From positions 92,923 through 145,778 of the forward strand of contig NZ_LMRT01000013.1 of assembly GCF_001426225.1 (NCBI RefSeq): 52,856 nt of DNA, written 5' to 3'. Origin of the DNA: Allobosea sp. Leaf344 (GTDB taxonomy: Bacteria > Pseudomonadota > Alphaproteobacteria > Rhizobiales > Beijerinckiaceae). Both the position numbers and the translations under genes were made by a program. The notes below the pieces were generated by a model. That model searched no databases. It was not told where the DNA came from and saw only the letters and a list, made by a program, of their open reading frames with translations. Shown here piece after piece: positions 32,702 through 41,045 of the stretch (position 1 is the first letter of the stretch; each line of letters opens with the position of its first letter).

Positions 32702-32726
32702 AACGCCCTGCCGGCCGGGCCGTTCC
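32702..32726 (-). promoter_or_regulatory. EcfG-consensus promoter of xth
   Basis: On the minus strand GGAAC (32726-32722) is followed after exactly 16 bases by CGTT (32705-32702). This is a perfect match to the general stress consensus. It is the only such match in the 142-base region between xth and the divergent DUF2161 gene. Confidence 0.72.
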
Positions 32727-32766
32727 GGCCGAAGGCTTCGTCAGCCGGCCCCGGCTGGCCTAGACT

Positions 32767-33453
32767 GTGCCGGTCGATTCGGAGCCCTGCTTGGAAACCT
32801 CGCTCTATCTGCCCGTGAAACGCTTCCTCGAGGGGCTGGGCTATGTCGTGAAGGGCGAGGTCGGCCATTGCGACCTGGTGGCGCTGCGGGATGGCGAGCC
32901 GGAATTCGTCGTCGTCGGCGAGCTGAAGCTGGCGTTCAATCTCGAGCTCCTGCTGCAGGGCGTCGACCGGATGGCCATGGCCGACGAGGTCTGGCTGGCG
33001 GCGCAGCTCTCGGCGAAGGGCAAGGGGCGCGAGAGCGATGCGCGCTATCGCAACCTGTGCCGGCGGCTCGGGCTCGGGCTGCTCGGGGTGTCGAGCACCG
33101 GCCATGTCGACGTGCTGGTCTCGCCGACGGCGCCGCAGCCGCGCAAGGATCCGCGCCGCCGTTCCCGGCTGGTGCTGGAACACAAGCGCCGGCAGGGCGA
33201 CCCCGCAGCGGGCGGTGGCAGCCGCCGGCCGATCATGACCGCCTATCGACAGCGGGCGCTGGCCTGCGCCGCGGCGCTGGCGGCCGGGCCCCGGCGTCCG
33301 CGCGATCTCACGCCGTTCTGCACGGATGCGCCGGCGATCCTGCAGCGCAACGTCTATGGCTGGTTCACGCGGGCCGAGCGCGGAATCTACGCCCTGACCG
33401 AGCTCGGCCACGCCGCGCTGGCCACCTGGCCGCAGCCGCGCGACGGGACATGA
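32767..33453 (+). CDS. DUF2161 putative PD-(D/E)XK phosphodiesterase
   Basis: The 228-residue protein matches DUF2161: CLETSLYLPVKRFLEGLGY at the start, then a PD-(D/E)XK-like core with Asp in GHCDLVALRDG and Glu/Lys in FVVVGELKLAFN. The C-terminal part (LTPFCTDAPAILQRNVYGWF) resembles a winged-helix fragment. The nuclease-like fold suggests nucleic acid processing. GTG 32767 is used as start; TTG 32791 is an alternative. It is divergent from xth, so it might share stress or repair functions. Confidence 0.8.
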   Translation: MPVDSEPCLETSLYLPVKRFLEGLGYVVKGEVGHCDLVALRDGEPEFVVVGELKLAFNLELLLQGVDRMAMADEVWLAAQLSAKGKGRESDARYRNLCRRLGLGLLGVSSTGHVDVLVSPTAPQPRKDPRRRSRLVLEHKRRQGDPAAGGGSRRPIMTAYRQRALACAAALAAGPRRPRDLTPFCTDAPAILQRNVYGWFTRAERGIYALTELGHAALATWPQPRDGT

Positions 33454-33497
33454 CCGGCCCGATCGGCGACAGGCAAAAAATAATTCCTGACCTATGT

Positions 33498-33522
33498 GGA
33501 ACCCTGCCAGGGGGTCGGCGTT
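33498..33522 (+). promoter_or_regulatory. EcfG-consensus promoter of the HWE kinase gene
   Basis: GGAAC at 33498-33502 is followed after exactly 16 bases by CGTT at 33519-33522. Transcription would begin about 33530, so the translation start must be downstream. This fits GTG 33551 and rules out the more upstream in-frame start. Confidence 0.75.
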
Positions 33523-33550
33523 GATTAGCCCGGCATCGCATGAGGTTCGC

Positions 33551-36184
33551 GTGGGCAATCGCATCCTAATCCTGGAAGACGAATTGCTCGTTGCCCTCGA
33601 TCTCGAATACCTGATGGAAGACCATATCGCCGGCGCCCAGCCGGTGCTCGCCGCCTCGGTGGCGCAGGCGCGGCAGGCTTTGGCGCAGGGGGTCGACGTC
33701 GCGATCCTCGATGTCGACGTGATGGACGGGAAGTCCTTTCCGCTGGCCTATGAGCTGCGCCGCCTCGGCATCCCCTTCGTCTTCGTCTCCGCGGCCTACA
33801 TCGCCGACATCCCCGCCGATCTGCGCGAGGTGCCGTTCCTGCGCAAGCCGGTGCAGGTTCAGCAGCTGGTCGACTTCGTCGCCGCCGCCCTGGCGAATGG
33901 GCAGCCGGGAGTGACCGCTCCGCCCGCGCTCCCGTCGCCGCCCTGGTCCGAGGCCGAGCGGCTGGCGGCCTTGCGCAGCTACGACATTCTCGACACCGAG
34001 CGGGAGGGGTTCTTCGACGAGCTGACCGAGATCGCGGCGCTGATCTGCAAGGCGCCGATCGCGGTGGTCAACCTGATCGAGGATACGCGGCAGTTCTTCA
34101 AGGCCGAGATCGGCCTGGGCGTGCGCGAGACCCCGGTCGACGTCTCGATCTGCGCCCATGCGATCCTGCAGCGCGAGCTCTTCGTCGTCCCGGACACGAC
34201 GCTGGATCCGCGCTTCGCCTCCAACCCGCTGGTCACCGGCGAGCCCCGTCTGCGCTTCTATGCCGGGGCGCTGCTCGAGACCCCGGAGGGGCTGCCGATC
34301 GGCACGGTCTGCGTCCTCGACTACCAGCCCCGGCCGGACGGGCTGAGCCGCGAGCAGGCGCTGACCCTGCTCGGCCTGGCGCGGGCGGTGATGGCGAAGC
34401 TGGAATCGCGCAAGATCGCGGCGAGCCTGCGCCGTCGCGAAGAGGAGCTGGCCCGGCTGCAGGAGATCGCCGGCATCGGCGGAACCGAGGTGGATCTGCG
34501 CACCGGCTTCACCAATGACCGGTCGCCGCAATATCTGAAGATCCACGGCCTGCCGCCCAGCGCCCGCCGGGAGACGCATGAGGATTGGGTGGCGCGGCTG
34601 CATCCCGAGGATCGCGAGCGCGTCGAGACCCTGTTCCGGGATGCGGTGAGATCCGGCGCGCGCTCCTATCTCGCGGAATACCGGATCATCCGGCCGAGCG
34701 ACGGCCAGATCCGCTGGATCAGCGCCCGCGCCGAGATCGAGCATGACGGGCAGGGCGTTCCGATCAGGCTGGTCGCGGCGCATCAGGACATCACCGAGCG
34801 CAAGCGGGCCGAAGAGGCGGTCCATGAATCCGAGCGTCGCCTCCGGGCCGTGCTCGACACGATGCCGCAGATCGTCTGGACGACGCGGCCGGACGGGCAT
34901 CACGATTATTTCAACCGGCGCTGGTTCGAGTTCACCGGCCGCACCAGCGAGCAGAGCGAGGGCGCGGGCTGGAACCCGGTGCTGCATCCGGAGGATCGGC
35001 AGAAGGCCTGGGACGCCTGGTCGAAGGCGCTGGCGACCGGCGACCCCTATGAGGTCGAATACCGGTTCCGCAGCCGCGACGGCGCCTATCGCTGGTTCAT
35101 CGGCCGCGCCGTGGCGCTGCGAGACGCCGATGGCAAGGTCGAACGCTGGTTCGGCACCTGCACCGACGTGCATGAGCTGAAGCTGGCGGAGAAGCGGCTC
35201 AACAGCAACGAGGAGCGCCTGCGCCTGGCGCTCGAGGCCGGCAAGGTCGGCACCTGGGTCTGGCTGCTGCGCGAAGGCATCGCCCATGCCGACGAGCAGA
35301 CGGCGGCGATGTATGGGATCGATGCCGAGATCGCCGGCAACGGCGCGCCTTTCGGCCTGTTGCTGCCCGCGGTGCATCCGGAGGACCGGCCCAAGCTGAA
35401 GGCGATGATGACGCAGGCGGCGGCCCATGGCGGGGAGCACGAGGTCGAGCACCGGGTGATGACAGGGCAGGGCGAGGTGCGCTGGATCGTCAGCCGCGGC
35501 CGCTGCGAGCTCGATGCGCAGGGCCGCCCCTCGCGCTTTCCCGGCGCCTCGGTCGACATCACCGATCTCAAGCGCGTCGAGGAAGCGCGCGAGCTGATCA
35601 GCCGGGAATTGTCGCACCGCATCCAGAACCTGTTCTCGCTGGTCAACGGGCTGATCTCGCTCTCGGCGCGGGCCCGGCCGGAAGCCGCCGATTTCGCCAC
35701 GGATCTGAAGCTGCGCCTGGAGACGCTGGCGCGCGCGAATGATTATGTCCGCCCGCAGATGCAGGGGGCGCGGCAGCAGCAGACGCTGCACGGGCTCATC
35801 CGCCTGCTGCTGACCCCCTATGCCAGCGATTCCGGCGAACGCCTGGCGCTGAGCGGCGAGGATGTCGAGATCGGCAGCGGCAGCGCGACGGCCCTGGCGC
35901 TCGTCCTGCACGAGCAGGCCACCAATGCGGTGAAATACGGGGCGCTCTCCATCGAAGGCGGGCGGCTGGAACTGGCGACGCGGATCGACGGGGATTGGCT
36001 GGTCCTGGTCTGGCGGGAGCGGGACGGGCCGCCGGTGGCCGGGGCGCCGAGCCGGCAGGGTTTCGGCACGGTTCTGGCCGCGCGCAGCATGGCGGGCCAG
36101 CTCGGCGGCGCGATGACCCATGACTGGCGCAGCGGAGGCCTGCAGCTGACGCTGCGCGCGCCGGTGGAGCGGCTGCGGCACTGA
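33551..36184 (+). CDS. Hybrid receiver/GAF/PAS/HWE-family sensor histidine kinase
   Basis: The 877-residue protein has an N-terminal receiver domain (acidic pair ED in ILILEDELL, phosphoacceptor Asp in AILDVDVMDG, conserved Lys in LRKPVQ), a GAF domain (AVVNLIEDTRQFFKAEIG), three PAS/PAC units ending in ITERKRAE and similar linkers, and a C-terminal HWE kinase. The kinase is shown by LSHRIQNLFSLVNGL, the N box HEQATNAVKYGAL and the WRE of LVWRERDGPP. GTG 33551 is chosen because the promoter at 33498 excludes upstream starts. HWE kinases commonly feed the PhyR/EcfG stress pathway, and the EcfG promoter suggests feedback. No separate response regulator is adjacent. Confidence 0.9.
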   Translation: MGNRILILEDELLVALDLEYLMEDHIAGAQPVLAASVAQARQALAQGVDVAILDVDVMDGKSFPLAYELRRLGIPFVFVSAAYIADIPADLREVPFLRKPVQVQQLVDFVAAALANGQPGVTAPPALPSPPWSEAERLAALRSYDILDTEREGFFDELTEIAALICKAPIAVVNLIEDTRQFFKAEIGLGVRETPVDVSICAHAILQRELFVVPDTTLDPRFASNPLVTGEPRLRFYAGALLETPEGLPIGTVCVLDYQPRPDGLSREQALTLLGLARAVMAKLESRKIAASLRRREEELARLQEIAGIGGTEVDLRTGFTNDRSPQYLKIHGLPPSARRETHEDWVARLHPEDRERVETLFRDAVRSGARSYLAEYRIIRPSDGQIRWISARAEIEHDGQGVPIRLVAAHQDITERKRAEEAVHESERRLRAVLDTMPQIVWTTRPDGHHDYFNRRWFEFTGRTSEQSEGAGWNPVLHPEDRQKAWDAWSKALATGDPYEVEYRFRSRDGAYRWFIGRAVALRDADGKVERWFGTCTDVHELKLAEKRLNSNEERLRLALEAGKVGTWVWLLREGIAHADEQTAAMYGIDAEIAGNGAPFGLLLPAVHPEDRPKLKAMMTQAAAHGGEHEVEHRVMTGQGEVRWIVSRGRCELDAQGRPSRFPGASVDITDLKRVEEARELISRELSHRIQNLFSLVNGLISLSARARPEAADFATDLKLRLETLARANDYVRPQMQGARQQQTLHGLIRLLLTPYASDSGERLALSGEDVEIGSGSATALALVLHEQATNAVKYGALSIEGGRLELATRIDGDWLVLVWRERDGPPVAGAPSRQGFGTVLAARSMAGQLGGAMTHDWRSGGLQLTLRAPVERLRH

Positions 36185-36208
36185 GCGGCGGATGCGCGGC
36201 GGGCGCGC

Positions 36209-37213
36209 TCAGGCGGGGCGCTCGTCGCGCTCCAGATAATGCCTGAGATAGCTGTGCTCGAGCAGCGTCATGGCCGCCGCCGTGATCGGCGTCGCCAGAG
36301 CGAGCCCGAGCAGGCCGAACAGTGCGCCGAAGAGCAGCTGCACCGCGATCACCAGCGCCGGCGGCAGCGCCACTTTCTCCTGCTGGATGATCGGCGTGAC
36401 CAGATAGCTCTCCAGCGCCTGCACGCCCAGATAGATCGCCAGCACGACGAGCAGGGTGTCGGTGCCGTCCGGCAGGGCCAGCAGGAGCGCGGGCAGCAGC
36501 GCCAGGACGGGGCCGATATTGGGGATGAAGGCGAGCAGCCCGGCCAGCAGGCCCAGCGCGAAGGCGAGCGGCACGCCGGCGAACCAGAGGGCGAGCGCGG
36601 TCAGGACGCCGACCACCGACATCGAGATCAGCTGCGCAGACAGCCAATTGCCGAGCGCGCCGCCGGCCTCCCGCAACGCCTGGTCGGCCTGCGCCCGCAG
36701 AGGCGGTGCGAGCAGGCGGATCACCCCGCGCCGGTAGACCGCCGGATCCAGCGCGCCATAGAGCCCGATGAACAGGATGACGACGACATTGCCCAGCGCG
36801 CCGAAGGTCGAGGAGACCGCGGTCATCGCGGCCGCGCCGCCGCCGCTGCTGGCGAGCTGCTCCGGGGATAGACGGTGCAGCATCTGCGCGCCCCAATAGG
36901 ATTCCCCCACCTCCTCGCGGAATTTGCGGAAGGCCTCGGGCAGCCGGCGGCCGAGTTCGTCGACCTGTTCGCCGATGGCCGGGGCGATGGCGATGCCGAA
37001 GGCGACGAAGCCTATCAGGATGCAGAGCAGGAAGAGCCCGACGCCGGCCCCGTCCGAGAGGCTCAGCCGCTTGCCGATCCAATGCCCGCCGCTTCGCAGG
37101 AAGACCGCCAGGAGAATGCCCGCGAAGACGATCAGCACGGCCTCCGGAGCCAGCAGCAGCAGCAAGGCCAGCGCCGTCAGCAGCACCAGCCGGGATGTCG
37201 CGCGTGCCGTCAT
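36209..37213 (-). CDS. AI-2E/PerM family membrane transporter
   Basis: The 334-residue membrane protein has seven to eight hydrophobic segments in the pattern of the AI-2E/PerM family: LLLLLAPEAVLIVFAGILLAVFL at the start, the central soluble region ELGRRLPEAFRKFREEV, GLLAGLLAFIPNIGPVLALLPALLLAL, and AMTLLEHSYLRHYLERDE at the end. The family exports small solutes or autoinducer. It lies just after the HWE kinase gene and converges on it with a 24-base gap. Substrate is unknown. Confidence 0.88.
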   Translation of the reverse strand: MTARATSRLVLLTALALLLLLAPEAVLIVFAGILLAVFLRSGGHWIGKRLSLSDGAGVGLFLLCILIGFVAFGIAIAPAIGEQVDELGRRLPEAFRKFREEVGESYWGAQMLHRLSPEQLASSGGGAAAMTAVSSTFGALGNVVVILFIGLYGALDPAVYRRGVIRLLAPPLRAQADQALREAGGALGNWLSAQLISMSVVGVLTALALWFAGVPLAFALGLLAGLLAFIPNIGPVLALLPALLLALPDGTDTLLVVLAIYLGVQALESYLVTPIIQQEKVALPPALVIAVQLLFGALFGLLGLALATPITAAAMTLLEHSYLRHYLERDERPA

Positions 37214-37296
37214 CTGTCTCCCTCGGCCCGCCGAGCGGGGCGTTCGGGAGCGTCAACGCCGGGCGCGCGATTTCGTTGCCGAAGGGGGCCGCCGGC

Positions 37297-37998
37297 TCAG
37301 ACGGGGACCGTGTCGTCGATGGTGGGGGAGGGGCAGGCGAGGCGGCTCAGGGCGGCGCGGTCGCTGATCGTCACCGCCGGCCCCGCCACAGTGACGCCAT
37401 AGGGGATCAGCGCCGCGATGGAGCGCGACAGCACCTCCGGCGCCATGCCGAGGCGCGAGGCCAGGATCTTCTTGTCGAAGGGCAGCGCGAAACGGCCCGT
37501 CGCGCCGGTCTCGTTGTCATGCGCCAGCAGCCAGTTGGCCAGCCGCTCCAGGCTGGAGCGCAGCTTCTGGTTCTTCAGCTCCCGCACCACCCCGCGATAG
37601 GCACCGGCCAGCTCCAGCGCCAGCGCGCGCGCGAAGGCGGCGTCCTCCGCGAAACAGCGGCGGACCGCCTCGGCCGGGATCAGCAGCACGCGGGAGGGCA
37701 GCAGCGCCCGCGCCGATTTCAGGTAGATCCTGTCCAGGATCACGGCCGCGACGATGAAACTGTGTCCCGGTCCGATCACCGAGATCGTCGTCTCGCGATC
37801 GCGATAGGCGGAATACATCTCGATCTGCCCATCGACGATGACATGCAGGAAATCCGCGGGATCGCCTTCGCGCGCCAGCTCCACATGGGCGGGGAAGCGC
37901 TGCAGGAAGGAGGCGCGCAGCATCGCCTCGACATGGGCGGGGTCCACCCCTGAGAACAGCGGCAGGCCCCGCATCTCGGCGATGTCTTCCTTGCGCAT
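37297..37998 (-). CDS. Crp/Fnr family regulator, NarR-like (no Fe-S cysteines)
   Basis: The 233-residue protein has a cyclic-nucleotide-binding fold (EGDPADFLHVIVDGQIEMYSA) and a C-terminal HTH (FDKKILASRLGMAPEVLSRSIAAL). The N-terminal cysteine cluster of FNR/ANR is absent. Such proteins near nar or nir genes are often NO- or nitrate-responsive (DNR/NnrR/NarR type). In Paracoccus a comparable gene, narR, lies divergent to narK, as here. Two perfect Fnr-type boxes lie upstream. The effector cannot be read from sequence. Confidence 0.85.
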   Translation of the reverse strand: MRKEDIAEMRGLPLFSGVDPAHVEAMLRASFLQRFPAHVELAREGDPADFLHVIVDGQIEMYSAYRDRETTISVIGPGHSFIVAAVILDRIYLKSARALLPSRVLLIPAEAVRRCFAEDAAFARALALELAGAYRGVVRELKNQKLRSSLERLANWLLAHDNETGATGRFALPFDKKILASRLGMAPEVLSRSIAALIPYGVTVAGPAVTISDRAALSRLACPSPTIDDTVPV

Positions 37999-38046
37999 GA
38001 TCCCGTCCCCTTCCCGTTCAGGCTAGGGGATCGATGCAAGCCGCGA

Positions 38047-38062
38047 CTTGATATGCATCAAG
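38047..38062. promoter_or_regulatory. Fnr/NarR-type box 1
   Basis: TTGAT-ATGC-ATCAA (38048-38061), extended to CTTGAT...ATCAAG, is a perfect Fnr-type site, 50 bases upstream of the regulator start codon. It may mediate autoregulation or, more distantly, act on narK. Confidence 0.72.
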
Positions 38063-38162
38063 CACGGGATTGCCACGAAGCTTGCAACCTCTTGCCGATC
38101 GGAGGCCGGCGGATTGACCGATCCGGAGCGCCGCCTTGAAAGCTTCGGGCGCCCGGAAGCCG

Positions 38163-38176
38163 TTGATTTGTATCAA
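38163..38176. promoter_or_regulatory. Fnr/NarR-type box 2 upstream of narK
   Basis: TTGAT-TTGT-ATCAA is a perfect Fnr-type site 67 bases before the narK start codon. A class II arrangement would put transcription start near 38211. Which Crp/Fnr protein uses it is inferred. Confidence 0.75.
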
Positions 38177-38242
38177 AGATAAACAGCCTCCCGCGGCCAA
38201 AGCCTCCCCTGTCTTCGCGATTTGGGTACGGGGGAATCGGTC

Positions 38243-41005
38243 ATGGACGGCGCAGCGGTCTCACCTGCGGAACAACGCCAGGCGCTCTGGCTGTCGACGT
38301 TCGCCTTCACGGTCTGCTTTGCGGTCTGGACGATTTTCGCGATCATCGGGATCCAGATCAAGAAGGACCTCGGCCTCTCCGACACGCAGTTCGGCCTGCT
38401 GGTCGGAACGCCGATCCTGACGGGGTCGCTGATCCGCCTGTTGCTGGGGATCTGGGCCGATCAATATGGCGGCCGGGTGGTCTATACGCTGACCATGCTG
38501 TCGGCGGCGGCGATGACCGGGCTGCTGACCTTCGCCTATGACTATACGACCTTCCTGATCGCGGCGCTCGGCGTCGGCATCGCCGGCGGCTCCTTTTCGG
38601 TCGGCGTCGCCTATGTCGCGAAATGGTATCCGAAGGAGCGGCAGGGCACGGCGCTCGGCATCTTCGGCGCGGGCAATGTCGGCGCCGCCGTGACCAAATT
38701 CGCCGCGCCCGTGATCATGGTCGCCTATGGCTGGAAGAGCGTCGCGCTGATCTGGGCCATCGCGCTCGCCGTCACCGCCATCGTCTTCTTCCTCTTCACC
38801 AAGGACGATCCCGATCTCGCGGCAAGGCGCGCCGCGGGCACCAGGCCCGAGCCGCTCTCCGCCATGCTGGAGCCGCTGAAGAACATCCAGGTCTGGCGCT
38901 TCTCGCTCTATTACTTCTTCGTCTTCGGCGGCTTCGTCGCGCTGGCGCTGTGGCTGCCGCGCTACCTCATCGGCGTCTACGGCCTCGACATCGCCACGGC
39001 CGGCATGGTCGGCGCGATGTATTCGATCCCGGCCTCGATCTTCCGGGCCTATGGCGGCCATCTCTCCGACAAATACGGCGCGCGCCGGGTGATGTACTGG
39101 ACCTTCCTGGTCGCGGTCGGCTGCACCTTCCTGCTCGCTTACCCGCCGACGCAATACGTCGTCGAAGGGATCGGAGGCCCCATCGCCTTCTCCACCCGCA
39201 TGAGCCTGCCGGGCTTCATCGCGGTGGCCTTCGTGCTCGGCTTCTTCATGAGCCTCGGCAAGGCCGCGGTCTACAAGCACATTCCGGTCTATTATCCCGG
39301 CCGCGTCGGCGCCGTCGGCGGCGTCGTCGGGCTGGTGGGCGGGCTCGGCGGCTTCGTGCTGCCGATCGCCTTCGGCGCGCTGAACGATCTGACGGGGGTC
39401 TGGCAGAGCTGCTTCTGGCTGCTCTTCCTCATCGCCTCGGTCTCGCTGCTCTGGATGCATGTCGCCGTCCGGCAGATGGAGCGCGAGGCGTCGGAGGCCG
39501 GCGTGCCGGTCAAGGCGCTGCCGGAACTGCCCGAGATGCAGCCGGTCCATGGCGAAGCTCAGGCGGGCGCGCTGGCGGCCAAGGGCGCGATCGCCGATTG
39601 GCGGCCGGAGGACCGGCGCTTCTGGGAGGAGCGGGGGCGGGCGATCGCACGGCGCAATCTCTGGATCTCCGTGCCCTGCCTGCTCCTCTCCTTCGCGGTG
39701 TGGATGGTGTGGTCGGTCGTGGTGGCCAAGCTGCCGAGCGTCGGCTTCGCCTTCACCACGGAGCAGCTGTTCTGGCTGGCGGCTCTACCCGGCCTGTCGG
39801 GCGCGACGCTGCGGATCTTCTACAGCTTCATGCCGGCGATCTTCGGCGGGCGGCTGTGGACCACGCTGGCGACCTGGTCGCTGCTGATCCCGGCGCTCGG
39901 CATGGGCTTCGCCGTGCAGAACCCGGAGACGCCCTACTGGATCTTCCTGGGGCTGGCGCTGCTCTGCGGCTTCGGCGGCGGCAATTTCGCCTCCTCCATG
40001 GCCAATATCTCGTTCTTCTTCCCCAAGGCGGAAAAGGGCAACGCGCTGGCGATCAATGCCGGGCTCGGCAATCTTGGGGTCAGCGTCGTGCAGTTCGTGG
40101 TGCCGCTCGCGATCACGGCCGGGATCTTCGGCGGGCTGGGCGGGGCACCGCAGAGCGCGACGGTCGCCGGCGTCACCGCGACGCTGTGGCTGCAGAATGC
40201 CGGCTTCGTCTTCGTGCCCTTCATCGTCGTCTCGGCCTTCGCCGCCTGGTTCGGGATGAACGACATCGCCACGATGAAGGCCTCCTTCGCCGATCAGGCG
40301 GTGATCTTCCGGCGGACGCACAACTGGATCATGTGCTGGCTCTACACCGGCACCTTCGGCTCCTTCATCGGCTTCTCCGCCGCCTTTCCGCTGCTCGCCA
40401 AGGTGCTCTTTCCCGAGGTGAACGTGCTGCAATACGCCTTTCTCGGGCCGCTGGTCGGGGCGCTGTCGCGCGCCGCGGCGGGCAAGGCCTGCGACCGGAT
40501 CGGCGGCGGGCGCATCACCTTCTGGGTGTTCATCGCGATGAGCCTCGGCGTCACCGGCGTGCTCTATGCCATCGGCATGAAGGGCGATCCCAGCGCCTTC
40601 CCGGTGTTTTTCGCCAGCTTCCTGTTCCTCTTCGCCGCGACCGGCATCGGCAACGCCTCCACCTTCCAGATGATCCCCGCGATCATGCGGCTGGAACTCG
40701 TCCGGCTGGAGCCCGGGCTGAGCCCGGCCGAGCGGGTCAAGCAGTCGGACAAGGAGGCGGCCGCGATCATCGGCTTCACCTCCGCCATCGCGGCCTATGG
40801 CGCCTTCTTCATCCCCAAGAGCTTCGGCACCTCGATCGCCCTGACGGGCGGCGCCTCCGCCGCGCTCTACGGCTTCCTGGGCTTCTACCTCAGCTGCATC
40901 GCCCTGACCTGGTGGGTCTACACCCGCCGCGGCGGCCTGCTGCACGACACCGAGCACGGCCTCGCGGCGGCGCAGGCCAGGCCGCTGCCCGCTCCGGCCG
41001 AATGA
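38243..41005 (+). CDS. narK: Fused NarK1-NarK2 nitrate/nitrite transporter
   Basis: The 920-residue protein is two MFS transporters in one chain. Residues about 1-405 form a NarK1-type nitrate/proton symporter (GIQIKKDLGLSDTQFGLLVG, then RLLLGIWADQYGGR). Residues about 408-470 are a charged linker. The second half (RRNLWISVP onward) is the NarK2-type nitrate/nitrite antiporter with NFASSMANISFFFPKAEKGN. The same fusion is known in Paracoccus. ATG 38243 is preferred over TTG 38222 because a GGGGGAA site precedes it. It leads the nar operon, with a 40-base gap to narG. Confidence 0.93.
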   Translation: MDGAAVSPAEQRQALWLSTFAFTVCFAVWTIFAIIGIQIKKDLGLSDTQFGLLVGTPILTGSLIRLLLGIWADQYGGRVVYTLTMLSAAAMTGLLTFAYDYTTFLIAALGVGIAGGSFSVGVAYVAKWYPKERQGTALGIFGAGNVGAAVTKFAAPVIMVAYGWKSVALIWAIALAVTAIVFFLFTKDDPDLAARRAAGTRPEPLSAMLEPLKNIQVWRFSLYYFFVFGGFVALALWLPRYLIGVYGLDIATAGMVGAMYSIPASIFRAYGGHLSDKYGARRVMYWTFLVAVGCTFLLAYPPTQYVVEGIGGPIAFSTRMSLPGFIAVAFVLGFFMSLGKAAVYKHIPVYYPGRVGAVGGVVGLVGGLGGFVLPIAFGALNDLTGVWQSCFWLLFLIASVSLLWMHVAVRQMEREASEAGVPVKALPELPEMQPVHGEAQAGALAAKGAIADWRPEDRRFWEERGRAIARRNLWISVPCLLLSFAVWMVWSVVVAKLPSVGFAFTTEQLFWLAALPGLSGATLRIFYSFMPAIFGGRLWTTLATWSLLIPALGMGFAVQNPETPYWIFLGLALLCGFGGGNFASSMANISFFFPKAEKGNALAINAGLGNLGVSVVQFVVPLAITAGIFGGLGGAPQSATVAGVTATLWLQNAGFVFVPFIVVSAFAAWFGMNDIATMKASFADQAVIFRRTHNWIMCWLYTGTFGSFIGFSAAFPLLAKVLFPEVNVLQYAFLGPLVGALSRAAAGKACDRIGGGRITFWVFIAMSLGVTGVLYAIGMKGDPSAFPVFFASFLFLFAATGIGNASTFQMIPAIMRLELVRLEPGLSPAERVKQSDKEAAAIIGFTSAIAAYGAFFIPKSFGTSIALTGGASAALYGFLGFYLSCIALTWWVYTRRGGLLHDTEHGLAAAQARPLPAPAE

Positions 41006-41045
41006 TCTCCACCCTCCGCTTCCGACTTCCCTCGAGGGGACCGCA

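Noticed and set aside
33566..36181. Long minus-strand open frame (about 871 codons) opposite the HWE kinase
   Set aside because: Same cause: an antisense frame of a high-GC gene with no family features.
38222..38243. TTG start for narK at 38222
   Set aside because: ATG 38243 has a good GGGGGAA ribosome-binding site, which overlaps the would-be extension. The extension has no family similarity.
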